The translations under genes were made by a program, and so were the position numbers. Shown piece after piece: positions 22,143 through 32,200 of a DNA stretch of 64,000 nt. Position 1 is the first letter of the stretch. Every line of letters starts with the position of its first letter. The stretch comes from a virus: the IMG/VR virus record IMGVR_UViG_3300027833_000013, positions 62,001 through 126,000 of that record; one strand, written 5' to 3'. The notes under the pieces are model-generated. The model saw nothing but the letters and a program-made list of their open reading frames with translations, made no database searches and was not told the DNA's origin.

Positions 22143-25100
22143 ATGCCACCTAATTTTAACGGACTGCGTAACAACATTGCTAGAAAAGTAAATTCAATTA
22201 AAGAATTGGTACCGGATATTTCATCAACGTTAGAAGGTGAAGTTTCTAAATTCACAAATGAACTAGCTTCTTTTGATTTTACTAAATCTGCAATAAACGT
22301 ATTAGGCATAAATGACGGTACTGCGGTTTCAAGTCTACTTAGTAAACTTAATGGACCGGGAGCAACAGCAGACTCTTTTAATTTTAAAAGCAATTTAAGT
22401 GCAAAACCTGGTCCAATTGGCACTACAAATAAGCCTGGAGAATTAGTTCCAGGTCAGAGTCCCGGTCCGTGGGCAAATGAACTTGAAGGCTTTGCTAGTA
22501 TGAATTGTTTAATGACACTTTCGGCATTAACTAAAGACGAAGTAAATGACCCTGATGGTACATATAGAAAATCCGGTGTTGCTGAAAATAGAATAATTTG
22601 TAGGAGCGGCGGCTCCGGTACTAAGAAAGTTAAAACTGCATACGAAAAGGTACTAGGAAAGACCCTAGAATTTTTCCTAGATGATTTAGAATTTAAATCA
22701 ATAATGGTGGCAGACAACGATGCTAGAAATTCTAATGTAACAACCCTAGCGTTTGAAGTTACTGAACCTTATAGTATGGGATTATTTTTAAATACTCTTA
22801 AGGCTGCGGCAACTTTAGGCGGCTATGCAAACTATATCGAAGCTACATACATGCTAACACTAGAATTTGTCGGTACGGACGAAGAGGGCAACATGGGAGT
22901 TGCTCCTTATTCTAGGAGATTTCTTCCAATTAAACTTAAGACTGTTAGGCTTAAAGTATCCGGCTCCGGCTCTGTCTACGCATGTACAGCATACTTGTCA
23001 AATGAACAAGCAATGCAAGATGCAGTACAGCAAGTAAAAACGGATATTGCAGTAACAGGAGCTACAGTTAGAGAACTATTGCAGTCAGGCGGCCAAAGTC
23101 TAACTACTATACTAAACACTAGATTGCTTGACATGCAAGATAAGGGACAAGTAAACGTTGCAGACCAATATGTTATTGTGTTTCCAGAAGACCGCACAAG
23201 TGCGACTGGAAGGCCTTCGGCTGCATCTAGCAATAGCTCTTCTGGAGCAACTATAAATCCATATGGATCTATGGCAGATGGTGAATTTGGCGGAATGGCT
23301 AGCTCTTCAAATCAATTAACACGAGCAGAATTAACAGAACAGTATAGATCTATTACAGGTGATAACGAAGGAGAAGTGCCACTAAATTACGACCAATATA
23401 TTAATAGTATTTCTGGCATTGTTAGATCGTCCACTGAATTTGGTTCTGCATTTAAAGATTATGCTAATAGTGATTTTGCAACAAATATAATTGGCCAAGC
23501 TGCCATTATTAATAATCCAGTTGAAGCAGGTCAGTCTCCGATGGGATCAATGCAGTATTCTCAAGAAAATATTGACAGGTACCCTATTTTCTCAAGAGGC
23601 TCAGCAGAATTACAAACTAGTGGCACTAATAGAATGTTTAAGTTTAGAGCAGGTGCACGAATACAAGATATAATCGAAGAAGTACTGTTAGTTAGTTCAT
23701 ATGGACAAGCACTTGCTGGACAACTTTCAGACATTACAAACCCTACAGGAATGGTTCAGTGGTACAGGATTGAAGCAGATACTTACACTGTTCCAGAAAA
23801 CACAGAAGTGCTTAGAACCGGCACAAGTCCTAACATTTATGTGTATAGAGTTGTGCCTTATATGGTGCATTCTAGCGTGTTTAGTAACCCAGCAACTCCG
23901 GCAGTTGGTATAGGAGCGTTAAAAGCTGAAGCGGCAAAAGAATATGAATATATTTACACTGGCAGAAATAAAGATATTTTAGATTTTGAGATTGATTATA
24001 GGTTTGCCTTCCAAGCAGGCGCTTTAGCAGATTCTGCGTCAAGTTCAGCTCAACAGCGACAAGGCAGTGCTGTGCAATCAACACCTAACCCACATTCTTC
24101 ATCTTATACAGCTGGTGGTGAATCAGCCGCTGAGTTTGTACCTGTGGAAGGTATGGTCTCACAAGTCGAAGTTATCAATGCAGGAGCAATAGCAGGCGGC
24201 GGCTCTGAAATAAGCAATGCAGAAATAAGCATCGCACGAAATTTTAATGACAGATTAGTTAACAGTAAAAATGATTTGCTAATGGCCGAACTAACAATTA
24301 TTGGTGATCCCTTTTATCTTAGTGATAACGGCGCAGGAAATTATCATGCCGGCGACACTTCGTATACTAATATGACCGAAGACGGCACGGCAAACTATTC
24401 CAACGGCCAGGTACACATTAATATATTATTTAGAACTCCGGTTGATATTGATGAAGATGTAGGAAATTATACATTTCCTGAAGACTTGCTATTAGTTGAA
24501 TCATTTAGCGGATTGTATATGGTTAAAACAGTTATGTCAACTATTAGTAAAAACCAATTTACTCAAACCCTATCACTGAATCGAGTTTTAAATCAGCAAG
24601 AGTCATCTACTACTGCAAATACTGGTATAATGGTTAGTACTACTGACGCAAGAGAATCATTAAATGAACGAGCACTTGACGTACAACGTATTGCAAGTGC
24701 GGCAATAAGTGAATTGAATTTTCCATCTAATATAATTGCATATCAAGACGAGTTAGCACAATTACTACCAAAAGTGCAGGAACTCGGAACTATAGCAGAA
24801 CAAGCCAAAGCCGCGTTAAATACTGATGAACTAGCACTATTTGGCAAAGTAGGTGAATTGGCAGAATCGCTAGAAGCTAGTATGGGCAACTTTGATATTG
24901 GCCAAGTCGGCCTTGACTTTGAAAATATTGAGCAAACATTAGGTCAATTTACAGGAATTAATTTGGATACTATTAAAACAAGTACATTACCTTCGTTAGG
25001 TACTATTGGCGCAAGTGTGTTACCATCCATACCGTTGCCAGGTGTAGGGTCATTAAATGCGGCAGCAAGTTTTGCACAGTCAAGAGGCGCAAGTGAATTA

Positions 25101-25262
25101 AATGCCTTAAATAGCAATCTAAGAGATAACATAGGCGGAGCAACAAGTGCTTTAACTGGACCACTTAGAACGATAGAGTTACCGGCCGTTAATTTGCCTA
25201 ATGTAGATTTAGGCGGCCAGCGGGTATTTAACACGCTAACTAATAGATGGGAAAGCTTCTAA
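22143..25262 (+). CDS. Large baseplate structural protein (probable hub component, gp27-equivalent)
   Basis: A 1,039-aa protein. The N-terminal ~140 residues are low complexity and helical. Beta-rich blocks follow (DDLEFKSIMVADNDARNSNV and EATYMLTLEFVGTDEEGNMG, about 180-250), then a Ser-rich linker, a second folded region containing PVDIDEDVGNYTFPEDLLLV and YMVKTVMSTISKNQFTQTLS, and a helical, Ala/Leu-rich C-terminus. The late block VESFSGLYMVKTV...F.Q.L.L is the kind of strand seen in hub proteins. No clear T4 homologue can be named by eye. Its slot between gp53 and the gp5-type protein, and the absence of a gp27 gene in this window, suggest the hub. Its stop overlaps the next ATG. Confidence 0.7.
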   Translation: MPPNFNGLRNNIARKVNSIKELVPDISSTLEGEVSKFTNELASFDFTKSAINVLGINDGTAVSSLLSKLNGPGATADSFNFKSNLSAKPGPIGTTNKPGELVPGQSPGPWANELEGFASMNCLMTLSALTKDEVNDPDGTYRKSGVAENRIICRSGGSGTKKVKTAYEKVLGKTLEFFLDDLEFKSIMVADNDARNSNVTTLAFEVTEPYSMGLFLNTLKAAATLGGYANYIEATYMLTLEFVGTDEEGNMGVAPYSRRFLPIKLKTVRLKVSGSGSVYACTAYLSNEQAMQDAVQQVKTDIAVTGATVRELLQSGGQSLTTILNTRLLDMQDKGQVNVADQYVIVFPEDRTSATGRPSAASSNSSSGATINPYGSMADGEFGGMASSSNQLTRAELTEQYRSITGDNEGEVPLNYDQYINSISGIVRSSTEFGSAFKDYANSDFATNIIGQAAIINNPVEAGQSPMGSMQYSQENIDRYPIFSRGSAELQTSGTNRMFKFRAGARIQDIIEEVLLVSSYGQALAGQLSDITNPTGMVQWYRIEADTYTVPENTEVLRTGTSPNIYVYRVVPYMVHSSVFSNPATPAVGIGALKAEAAKEYEYIYTGRNKDILDFEIDYRFAFQAGALADSASSSAQQRQGSAVQSTPNPHSSSYTAGGESAAEFVPVEGMVSQVEVINAGAIAGGGSEISNAEISIARNFNDRLVNSKNDLLMAELTIIGDPFYLSDNGAGNYHAGDTSYTNMTEDGTANYSNGQVHINILFRTPVDIDEDVGNYTFPEDLLLVESFSGLYMVKTVMSTISKNQFTQTLSLNRVLNQQESSTTANTGIMVSTTDARESLNERALDVQRIASAAISELNFPSNIIAYQDELAQLLPKVQELGTIAEQAKAALNTDELALFGKVGELAESLEASMGNFDIGQVGLDFENIEQTLGQFTGINLDTIKTSTLPSLGTIGASVLPSIPLPGVGSLNAAASFAQSRGASELNALNSNLRDNIGGATSALTGPLRTIELPAVNLPNVDLGGQRVFNTLTNRWESF

Positions 25263-27970
25263 TGCCACCAAACAATAACCAAAACAATTTAAGATCTAAA
25301 CAACATATTGATCCTAGTTCACCGGGACCGTTTGAAGCTATTGTAGTTAATCATTTAGATCCTCACTATATGGGAACACTTCAAGTTGAACTATTAAAAC
25401 AGACAGGAGCAGGTAATCAACCTGAGCGATCAGGACAAATGATCGAAGCTAGATATTTAAGTCCGTTTTACGGCGTTACACCAACTGGAGCAACATCTGG
25501 AAATGAAGGATATAAAAATTCTCAAAAATCATATGGCTTTTGGGGAGTGCCGCCTGATATTGGAACTACAGTTTTAGTAATTCTTGTAGAACAAAGTTTG
25601 TCTAAAGCATTTTGGATAGGGTGTGTACAAGAAGAAAATATGAACTTTATGGTGCCAGGGTATGCTGGTACAGATAATTTATCTGATTACGGTAACCGAG
25701 CACCGTCAGCAGAATATAACAAACAGTTACAATCTGTAAAACTTAAAGATGCTACCAAATATAAAAAACCAGTACATGTTGATCTTGCAAGGTCATTAAT
25801 CCGGCAAGGATTAATATCTGACGATGTTAGAGGAATAACTACTTCAAGTGCTAGACGAGAAGTTCCTAGTGCTGTTTTTGGAATAAGCACTGGCGGCCCA
25901 GTAGACAAACGCACAGGTGCACCAAAAAGTGAAGTAGGACCAGTTGGTCAAAAAACTAATATACATACACATAGACTAGGTGGTTCGTCGTTTGTAATGG
26001 ATGACGGTGACGACAAGTTTATAAGAAAAGGTAAAGCAGAAGATACTCCAATGGAGTATGTAAGTTTAGAGGCAGGCGAAGTTGGCGGTGATCCCACATT
26101 ACCTGCTAATGAACTGTTGCGATTAAAAACTCGTACAGGCCATCAAATACTTTTGCACAATACTGAAGATTTAATTTACATTGGAAATGCAAAAGGTACA
26201 GCCTGGATTGAACTTACATCAAATGGTAAAATAGATATCTTTGCCGCAGATAGTATAAGTGTGCATACACAAGTTGATATGAATTTTACAGCAGATCGAG
26301 ATATAAATTTTGTTGCAGGACAAAACTTAAATATGGTAGTTGGACAAGACATCAAAGCTACTACAGGTTCTAATATGAATTTTGTTGTAGGTAAAAATGC
26401 TATGTGGAATGTAGGTGATAGTTACGATGTTGCCTCAGGCGGAAGTATATCGCAATATGCAGAAGGAAATTCTACATATACGTCAACTGGAAATGCCAAC
26501 TTTTTATCAGGAGCAGAAGTATTTATTGGTTCATCTGGCGGCAACGTCAACTTAGATGCTTGCAATAGTTTGAAGATAAATGCAGACCAAGAAGGTCATA
26601 TACATATTGGAACTGATTTACATATTACATCTAAAGGTGAAACAGACATCAAATCTACAGGCGAAATGGCTGTACAAAGTACTGCGGCTATGCGAATACA
26701 CAGCGAAGCAACATTAGATATACTTGGTGCTACTACAACTAAAGTTTCATCAACTGGTACATTAGATATTAATGGCGGTACTGCAATTAAGATGACAGGA
26801 TCATCAATTGACTTAAATGGACCATCTCCGGCGTCATTGGCAACGGCAGCCGGTGCAGAAACTGCGTTAGTTCCGGCAGCACCAACACCGCTTGCACCCG
26901 AACCAGCATCAGTAGCAGAACAAGCATCAAGAATACCACAGCACGAACCGTGGTATGAACACGAAAACTTAAATCCAACATTATATACTCCGGATAAAAC
27001 TAGAGCAAACACTGAACAACTTCCAACATTTGTGCCTCGTACTCCTGATACATTTGCTAAGTCAATTGGTACACCTATATTTGGCGCACCCCCAGTTGTG
27101 TCTAATAGAAGAAATTCTACGGGCGAGGTAGGTGTAACAACCCCTACTTCATATTACGGAGCATCTAGCACACCAGCGTATGACTCGCAGGAGTCATTAG
27201 GAATATCTCCTGCACCCGGTGCACCAGCATCTAGTGACATACGAGAACGAGCTAGAGTATTAGCATCAGCTATGCGAGCTGTAGGATTTACTGACGACGA
27301 AACGTTATTATCAATAATTGCAGTTTGTCATACTGAAAGTAGATTGCTACCTGCAGAAGAACTAAGTTATGGTAATAATACTAATAGCTATATTAGAAGT
27401 ATATTTAAAACAGCAACTAGGGGAGTTAGTGAAGCCGAACTTACTGCGGCCAAGTCTACAAAAACTTCTTTCTTTGAATTAGTATACGGTAACAATAATG
27501 CAAAAGGACGTGAACTAGGAAATCAATTTGATGGTGACGGTGGTGCATTTATTGGAAGAGGAATTATACAATTAACTGGCCGAGCAAATTATGAAAGATA
27601 CGGCAAAGCCGCAGGGCTTATTGACGAAGCATTAGTTGATGGACCCGACGGTACAAACAAAAACCCGAACGGCGTTACTGTAATTGCTAATCCTAGTTTA
27701 TTGGCTACTGATTTTGTAACAAGTTGTAACGTAGCCGCACAATATCTTAAAGATAGATACCGTCCTAATAGAGGCAGGGGAATATTAGGTGATCTAAGAC
27801 TATGTATTAATGCAGGCGGATATGATCATGCATATCCTAAAGACTTGCAATTTTTAAACGCAATTGATGCAACTTGGATACAAGAACCTCTACCTGAATC
27901 AGTACAAGGCATTGACGATAATGTTACTAACGCAGGCGGAACGCAAGAAAGAAGAAAAGGACCATTTTAA
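25262..27970 (+). CDS. 5: Baseplate hub spike gp5-type protein with C-terminal GH19-like lytic domain
   Basis: A 902-aa protein. Residues about 15-140 are the gp5-type OB-fold (FEAIVVNHLDPHYMGTLQVE; FWGVPPDIGTTVLVILVEQS). Residues about 310-520 are repetitive beta-helix text (NFTADRDINFVAGQNLNMVV; HITSKGETDIKSTGEMAVQS). A Pro/Ala linker follows. From about 655 a GH19 chitinase-like domain appears: IIAVCHTESRLLP with the probable catalytic Glu near 689, then GAFIGRGIIQLTGRANYERY near 765. It should pierce the outer membrane and cut peptidoglycan. T4 gp5 has a GH24 lysozyme between OB-fold and helix; here it is a different fold at the end. I start at 25262 (TAATG overlap, GGGAAAG upstream), not the ATG five codons earlier. 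Confidence 0.88.
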   Translation: MPPNNNQNNLRSKQHIDPSSPGPFEAIVVNHLDPHYMGTLQVELLKQTGAGNQPERSGQMIEARYLSPFYGVTPTGATSGNEGYKNSQKSYGFWGVPPDIGTTVLVILVEQSLSKAFWIGCVQEENMNFMVPGYAGTDNLSDYGNRAPSAEYNKQLQSVKLKDATKYKKPVHVDLARSLIRQGLISDDVRGITTSSARREVPSAVFGISTGGPVDKRTGAPKSEVGPVGQKTNIHTHRLGGSSFVMDDGDDKFIRKGKAEDTPMEYVSLEAGEVGGDPTLPANELLRLKTRTGHQILLHNTEDLIYIGNAKGTAWIELTSNGKIDIFAADSISVHTQVDMNFTADRDINFVAGQNLNMVVGQDIKATTGSNMNFVVGKNAMWNVGDSYDVASGGSISQYAEGNSTYTSTGNANFLSGAEVFIGSSGGNVNLDACNSLKINADQEGHIHIGTDLHITSKGETDIKSTGEMAVQSTAAMRIHSEATLDILGATTTKVSSTGTLDINGGTAIKMTGSSIDLNGPSPASLATAAGAETALVPAAPTPLAPEPASVAEQASRIPQHEPWYEHENLNPTLYTPDKTRANTEQLPTFVPRTPDTFAKSIGTPIFGAPPVVSNRRNSTGEVGVTTPTSYYGASSTPAYDSQESLGISPAPGAPASSDIRERARVLASAMRAVGFTDDETLLSIIAVCHTESRLLPAEELSYGNNTNSYIRSIFKTATRGVSEAELTAAKSTKTSFFELVYGNNNAKGRELGNQFDGDGGAFIGRGIIQLTGRANYERYGKAAGLIDEALVDGPDGTNKNPNGVTVIANPSLLATDFVTSCNVAAQYLKDRYRPNRGRGILGDLRLCINAGGYDHAYPKDLQFLNAIDATWIQEPLPESVQGIDDNVTNAGGTQERRKGPF

Positions 27971-28738
27971 ATGTGTAATGTTTTTATACCAGAAGGTAAA
28001 GTTGTACGCCCAGGTACAATACAAGATTTAACTTCAGAAAGTGCATCGTTAGATTCGCAAGCATTTAATTATACAGGCGAAGCATCAAATCTTGAAGGCG
28101 ATTATCCAGGATCAATTGGCGGCCTAAATTCAAATTCTGGATCACCTATTGCATATGCTAATCCGGGCCCTGTTCCTAGCGGCCCTGGATACTTAAAAAT
28201 GAAAGCGTTACTTGATAATGTAATTTCAGCAGATTGGAAAGAAAAAGGCCGCCCGGGAAATCCTAATATCTTAGCCTGTTATGATGCTTGCGGACTATCT
28301 TATGATCGAGATACTGGATCAAGTGCTTATTATTGGTGTGCGGCATTTGTAAGTTATATACTAAAAACAGCAGGTATCCAAAGTCTAAGCTCAATGAGTA
28401 GTCAAGCATATCGAAATTATGGATCTGAAGTAGACTGGAGAACATTAGATAAAATTCGATATTTAGATATAGTAGTTTTTAAGTCTAAAACAAGAACCGG
28501 AGGACATATTGGATTTATTGTTGGTGCAGATGCAACGACTAATAAACTTAAAGTGTTAGGCGGAAACCAAGGAGACGATGCAAAAGTAACAACTTACAGT
28601 GTTGAAACCTCTAAACAGTATGTTATTAACATAAAGCGTAACTGGAACGTTCCTGCAGAATATGACAAGCCATTATTTGGCGAAAATAAATTAGATATAG
28701 ACGCTGTTTCAACAGGCACAAACAGCACTACAGTATAA
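27971..28738 (+). CDS. CHAP/NlpC-type peptidoglycan hydrolase
   Basis: A 255-aa protein with a disordered Ser/Gly/Pro N-terminus (about 1-75) and a cysteine-peptidase-like domain. SSAYYWCAAFVSYILKTAG places a nucleophile-type Cys near residue 123; RTGGHIGFIVGAD places a His near 178; KVLGGNQGDDAKVTTYSVE completes the usual layout of the CHAP/TIGR02594 phage family. These enzymes cut amide bonds in peptidoglycan. No signal peptide is visible, so it is probably a virion-bound partner of the preceding GH19-type hub protein. It starts directly after that gene's stop, inside the baseplate operon. An endolysin role is less likely because no holin is nearby. Confidence 0.82.
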   Translation: MCNVFIPEGKVVRPGTIQDLTSESASLDSQAFNYTGEASNLEGDYPGSIGGLNSNSGSPIAYANPGPVPSGPGYLKMKALLDNVISADWKEKGRPGNPNILACYDACGLSYDRDTGSSAYYWCAAFVSYILKTAGIQSLSSMSSQAYRNYGSEVDWRTLDKIRYLDIVVFKSKTRTGGHIGFIVGADATTNKLKVLGGNQGDDAKVTTYSVETSKQYVINIKRNWNVPAEYDKPLFGENKLDIDAVSTGTNSTTV

Positions 28739-28739
28739 G

Positions 28740-28747
28740 GCTAAATA
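28740..28747 (+). promoter_or_regulatory. Possible late box GCTAAATA before gp25
   Basis: The box ends five bases before the gp25 ATG, giving almost no leader. It may serve downstream genes or be fortuitous. Confidence 0.3.
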
Positions 28748-28751
28748 TAGT

Positions 28752-29201
28752 ATGAGCACATTAGAAAAGGATATGTACGAAAGAATTAAGGTGACTGGAG
28801 CAAAGAAAGCTCCATCACAGCCTAATTCTGCACGAGCATATAGAGGGTTAAGTACAACAAACCCAAATAACGCTTCGTCTACATTGTACGATCTTGCATT
28901 AATTAAGCAAGACTTAATAAATCACTTTCATATAAGACAAGGTGAAAAATTAGAAAACCCTGAGTTTGGTACAATTATATGGGAAGTGTTATTTGAACCA
29001 ATGACAGATGATTTAAAAGGCGCTATTGCAAAAAATGTCACTGATATTGTAAATTACGATCCGAGAGTTCAGGTAGATCTAGTAACTGTTGATGCATTTG
29101 AAACAGGTATTCAAATTGAATTAGACTTAACATATCTTCCTTACAACATATCTGAATCTATGCGCTTAACATTTGATGAAAGCAATGGATTAATATCGTA
29201 A
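28752..29201 (+). CDS. 25: Baseplate wedge subunit gp25
   Basis: A 149-aa protein of the gp25/W-like family that primes sheath assembly at the baseplate. Conserved text: LALIKQDLINHFHIRQGEKL (about 53-72), ENPEFGTIIWEVLFEPMTDD (about 74-93), with the family EFG...W...F pattern. About 50 N-terminal residues (MSTLEKDMYERIKVTGAKKA) precede the usual core, so it is slightly longer than T4 gp25 (132 aa). The ribosome site is weak (AAGG 11 bases upstream), so translation from the next Met at 28773 is possible. Confidence 0.93.
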   Translation: MSTLEKDMYERIKVTGAKKAPSQPNSARAYRGLSTTNPNNASSTLYDLALIKQDLINHFHIRQGEKLENPEFGTIIWEVLFEPMTDDLKGAIAKNVTDIVNYDPRVQVDLVTVDAFETGIQIELDLTYLPYNISESMRLTFDESNGLIS

Positions 29202-29226
29202 ATTATATACGCACTTATCCTAAACT

Positions 29227-29234
29227 AATAAATA
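29227..29234 (+). promoter_or_regulatory. Late-type box AATAAATA before gp6
   Basis: The box lies 25 bp upstream of the gp6 ATG, with GTGAAGGAAACC as ribosome site in between. Spacing and sequence match the other late candidates. Confidence 0.6.
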
Positions 29235-29259
29235 CTGTGAGTGAAGGAAACCATAAACT

Positions 29260-32200
29260 ATGTCAACTACAGATAGACAAAACAGGTTATTAGTAGCCGA
29301 AAATTGGAAGCGTATATACCAAAGTTTTCGCAATGCTGATTTTCAAAGCTACGACTTTGATAACCTAAGAAGAACAATGATAGCATACCTTAGGACTAAT
29401 TATCCTGAGGATTTTAACGATTATATCGAGTCTAGCGAATATCTTGCGCTGATAGATTTAATTGCATTTTTAGGCCAAAATATTTCCTTCCGTATTGACC
29501 TAAATGCAAGAGAAAACTTTTTAGAATTAGCAGAGCGTAGAGAATCAGTTCTCCGTTTAGCACGGTTACTTTCTTACAACCCAAAACGTAACCAAGCGGC
29601 CCAGGGACTTTTAAAAGTAACAAGTGTTTCAACAACTGAAGAGGTTGTAGACAGTAATAACTTTAATTTAGCAAATCAACAAATACAATGGAACGACCCA
29701 ACTAACACAGATTGGTATGAGCAATTTATTAAAGTAATGAATTCTGCACTACCTGCTAATGGAACTTTTGGACGCCCACTTAAAAAAGAAATTGTCGACG
29801 GTGTTCCAAATGAACAGTACAGATTTAATGCTGTTAATACTGACATTCCGACATACGGATTTACTAAAACAGTACAAGGAAAATCACTACAATTTGAGGT
29901 AGTGTCTACAGATTTAAATACTGATACAAAAAACGCTGAAGAAGAAATTCCGTTGACTGCAAATAGTTTTGCGTATCTTTATAAAGACGATAGTCGCGGA
30001 CCTGCAAGTAGTAATACTGGATTCTTTTGTACTTTCAAACAAGGCTCATTAGATAGCGGACAATTTGTAGTTAATACTCCGACAACTAATCAAGTAATTG
30101 ATATCGATGCGGCAAACATTAATAACGATGATGTTTGGCTTTACAAGTTAGATGCATCTGGACAAGAGTCAGAATATTGGACAAAGGTTGATGCTGTTGA
30201 AGGCAACAATATTATCTATAATAGTGTTAGTAAAAAAATTAGATCAGTTTACAGTGTACTTACTCGAGTAAGTGATAGAATTAGTTTAGTGTTTTCAGAC
30301 GGTACATTTGGAGAACTACCACAAGGCGTATTTAAAGTATTTTACCGTACTAGTAATAATCAAAGTTATGTAATTAAACCAACCGACATGACAGGAATTC
30401 AAATTAAAGTCCCTTATTTAAGTAGAAGTAATACTGTTGAAACAATTACGCTTAATTTAGAATTAAAATATACTGTTGCTAATAGTTCTACAAGCGAAAC
30501 TAACGAAAGCATTAAGCAAAATGCACCTTCGACTTATTATACCCAAAATAGAATGGTAACAGCAGAAGACTACAACGTTGCTCCGTTAGGCATAAGTCAA
30601 GACATTATTAAAGTAAAATCAGTTAATAGATTTGCAAGTGGAATTAGTAGATATTATGATTTGTTAGATGCAACTGGAAAATATAGTAGTACAAATTTGT
30701 ATGCAAATGACGGCATTATATATAAAGAAAATTTAGTTAATAAAGATAGCTTTACCTATATAACACAAACAGACATTGAAAGTGCTATTACAAATAAAAT
30801 AGAACCTATTTTAAAAGATCGAAGAGTTTTAAATTATTACCTAACAAACTTTACAAAAGTTATTACATCTGATTTAAAAGCAGAGTGGGTACAAACTACT
30901 AGCGACACTAATAGAGGGACAGGACACTTAATAGACGAAAGTGATGTAAAGTACAAAGTTGGTACTTTTACAGCAAACAACCTGCGCTTACTAGAAGCAG
31001 GGTCGCTTCTTAAGTTTGAAGCCCCAACAGGTTACCACTTCTTAGTAGGTGATAAGACAACATTAATTGCAGGAGCAGTCGGCGCACCTAATACACTAAT
31101 GTATAAGTGGGTAAAAGTAATTAGTGTAAATGGCGACGGTACTACAAACACTACATCGGGCCTAGGACCTATTGTGCTTAACGATAGTATTCCGACACAG
31201 GCGCTATTAACAGAAATTAGACCTAAACTAACTACAAGTATTAATGATTCAGTTAAAGTACAAATTATTGACCAAGCATTTGCAAATAATACATTTGGAC
31301 TGCGCTATGATGTTGGTACTAGACAGTGGAGACTTATTACTGAAGTAAACTTAGATACAATTAGTGATTTTAGTACAGGAAAAACCGGCGATGTTAGCAG
31401 TCAAAACTTAGATGCAAGTTGGTTATTATGGTTTAAAACTGACGGCGAAAAATACAATATTACATATCGGGCAATGCGTTATGTATATGAAAGTGATAAC
31501 GAAATTAAATTCTATTACGATAGCAGTGATAAAATTTATGATAATAAAACTGGTAAAATTATTAAAGATAAAATTCAAGTATTAAGTATTAATACACAGC
31601 CTATGTTAACTTTACCGTTTACATCTGACTACAATTTTGAAATTACAAAAGAATATAGAGATGCCGACGGCTATGTAGATTCAAAGAAAGTAGAAATATC
31701 ATTCTTTGATGCTGATGATGACGGCGTAGTTGATAATCCAGGATCGTTTGTTGACATTGTTAATGAAACTGTTTCCCCTACTACAAAGTATATATTTCAA
31801 AAGAAATACACTACAACCGACGGTGTTGAAGATTATCAATATGTAACACAAACGTCACAAAACATATTAGTGCTTACATCTGAATCGGCTATAGGAGCAT
31901 ATAGTTCTTATGATGCATTAACTATCTTTTTCGCAATTGACACAGGGTTATTCAAACAGTTATCGTCAGATAAACTTTTACTAACGCAAATATCAAATTT
32001 TAAAGCATTTATTGGTAGAGCAGATTTAAAATTTAGATATGTACATGCCGCAGATAATAACAAGCGGATTGATCCTAGTAGTACCAACTTAATAGACACG
32101 TACTTGTTAACAAGATTGTATGACACCAGTTACAGAAAATGGCTAAATGGTGATCTTACAACAAAGCCATTACCGCCTAGCAGTGATCAACTGTATAGAA

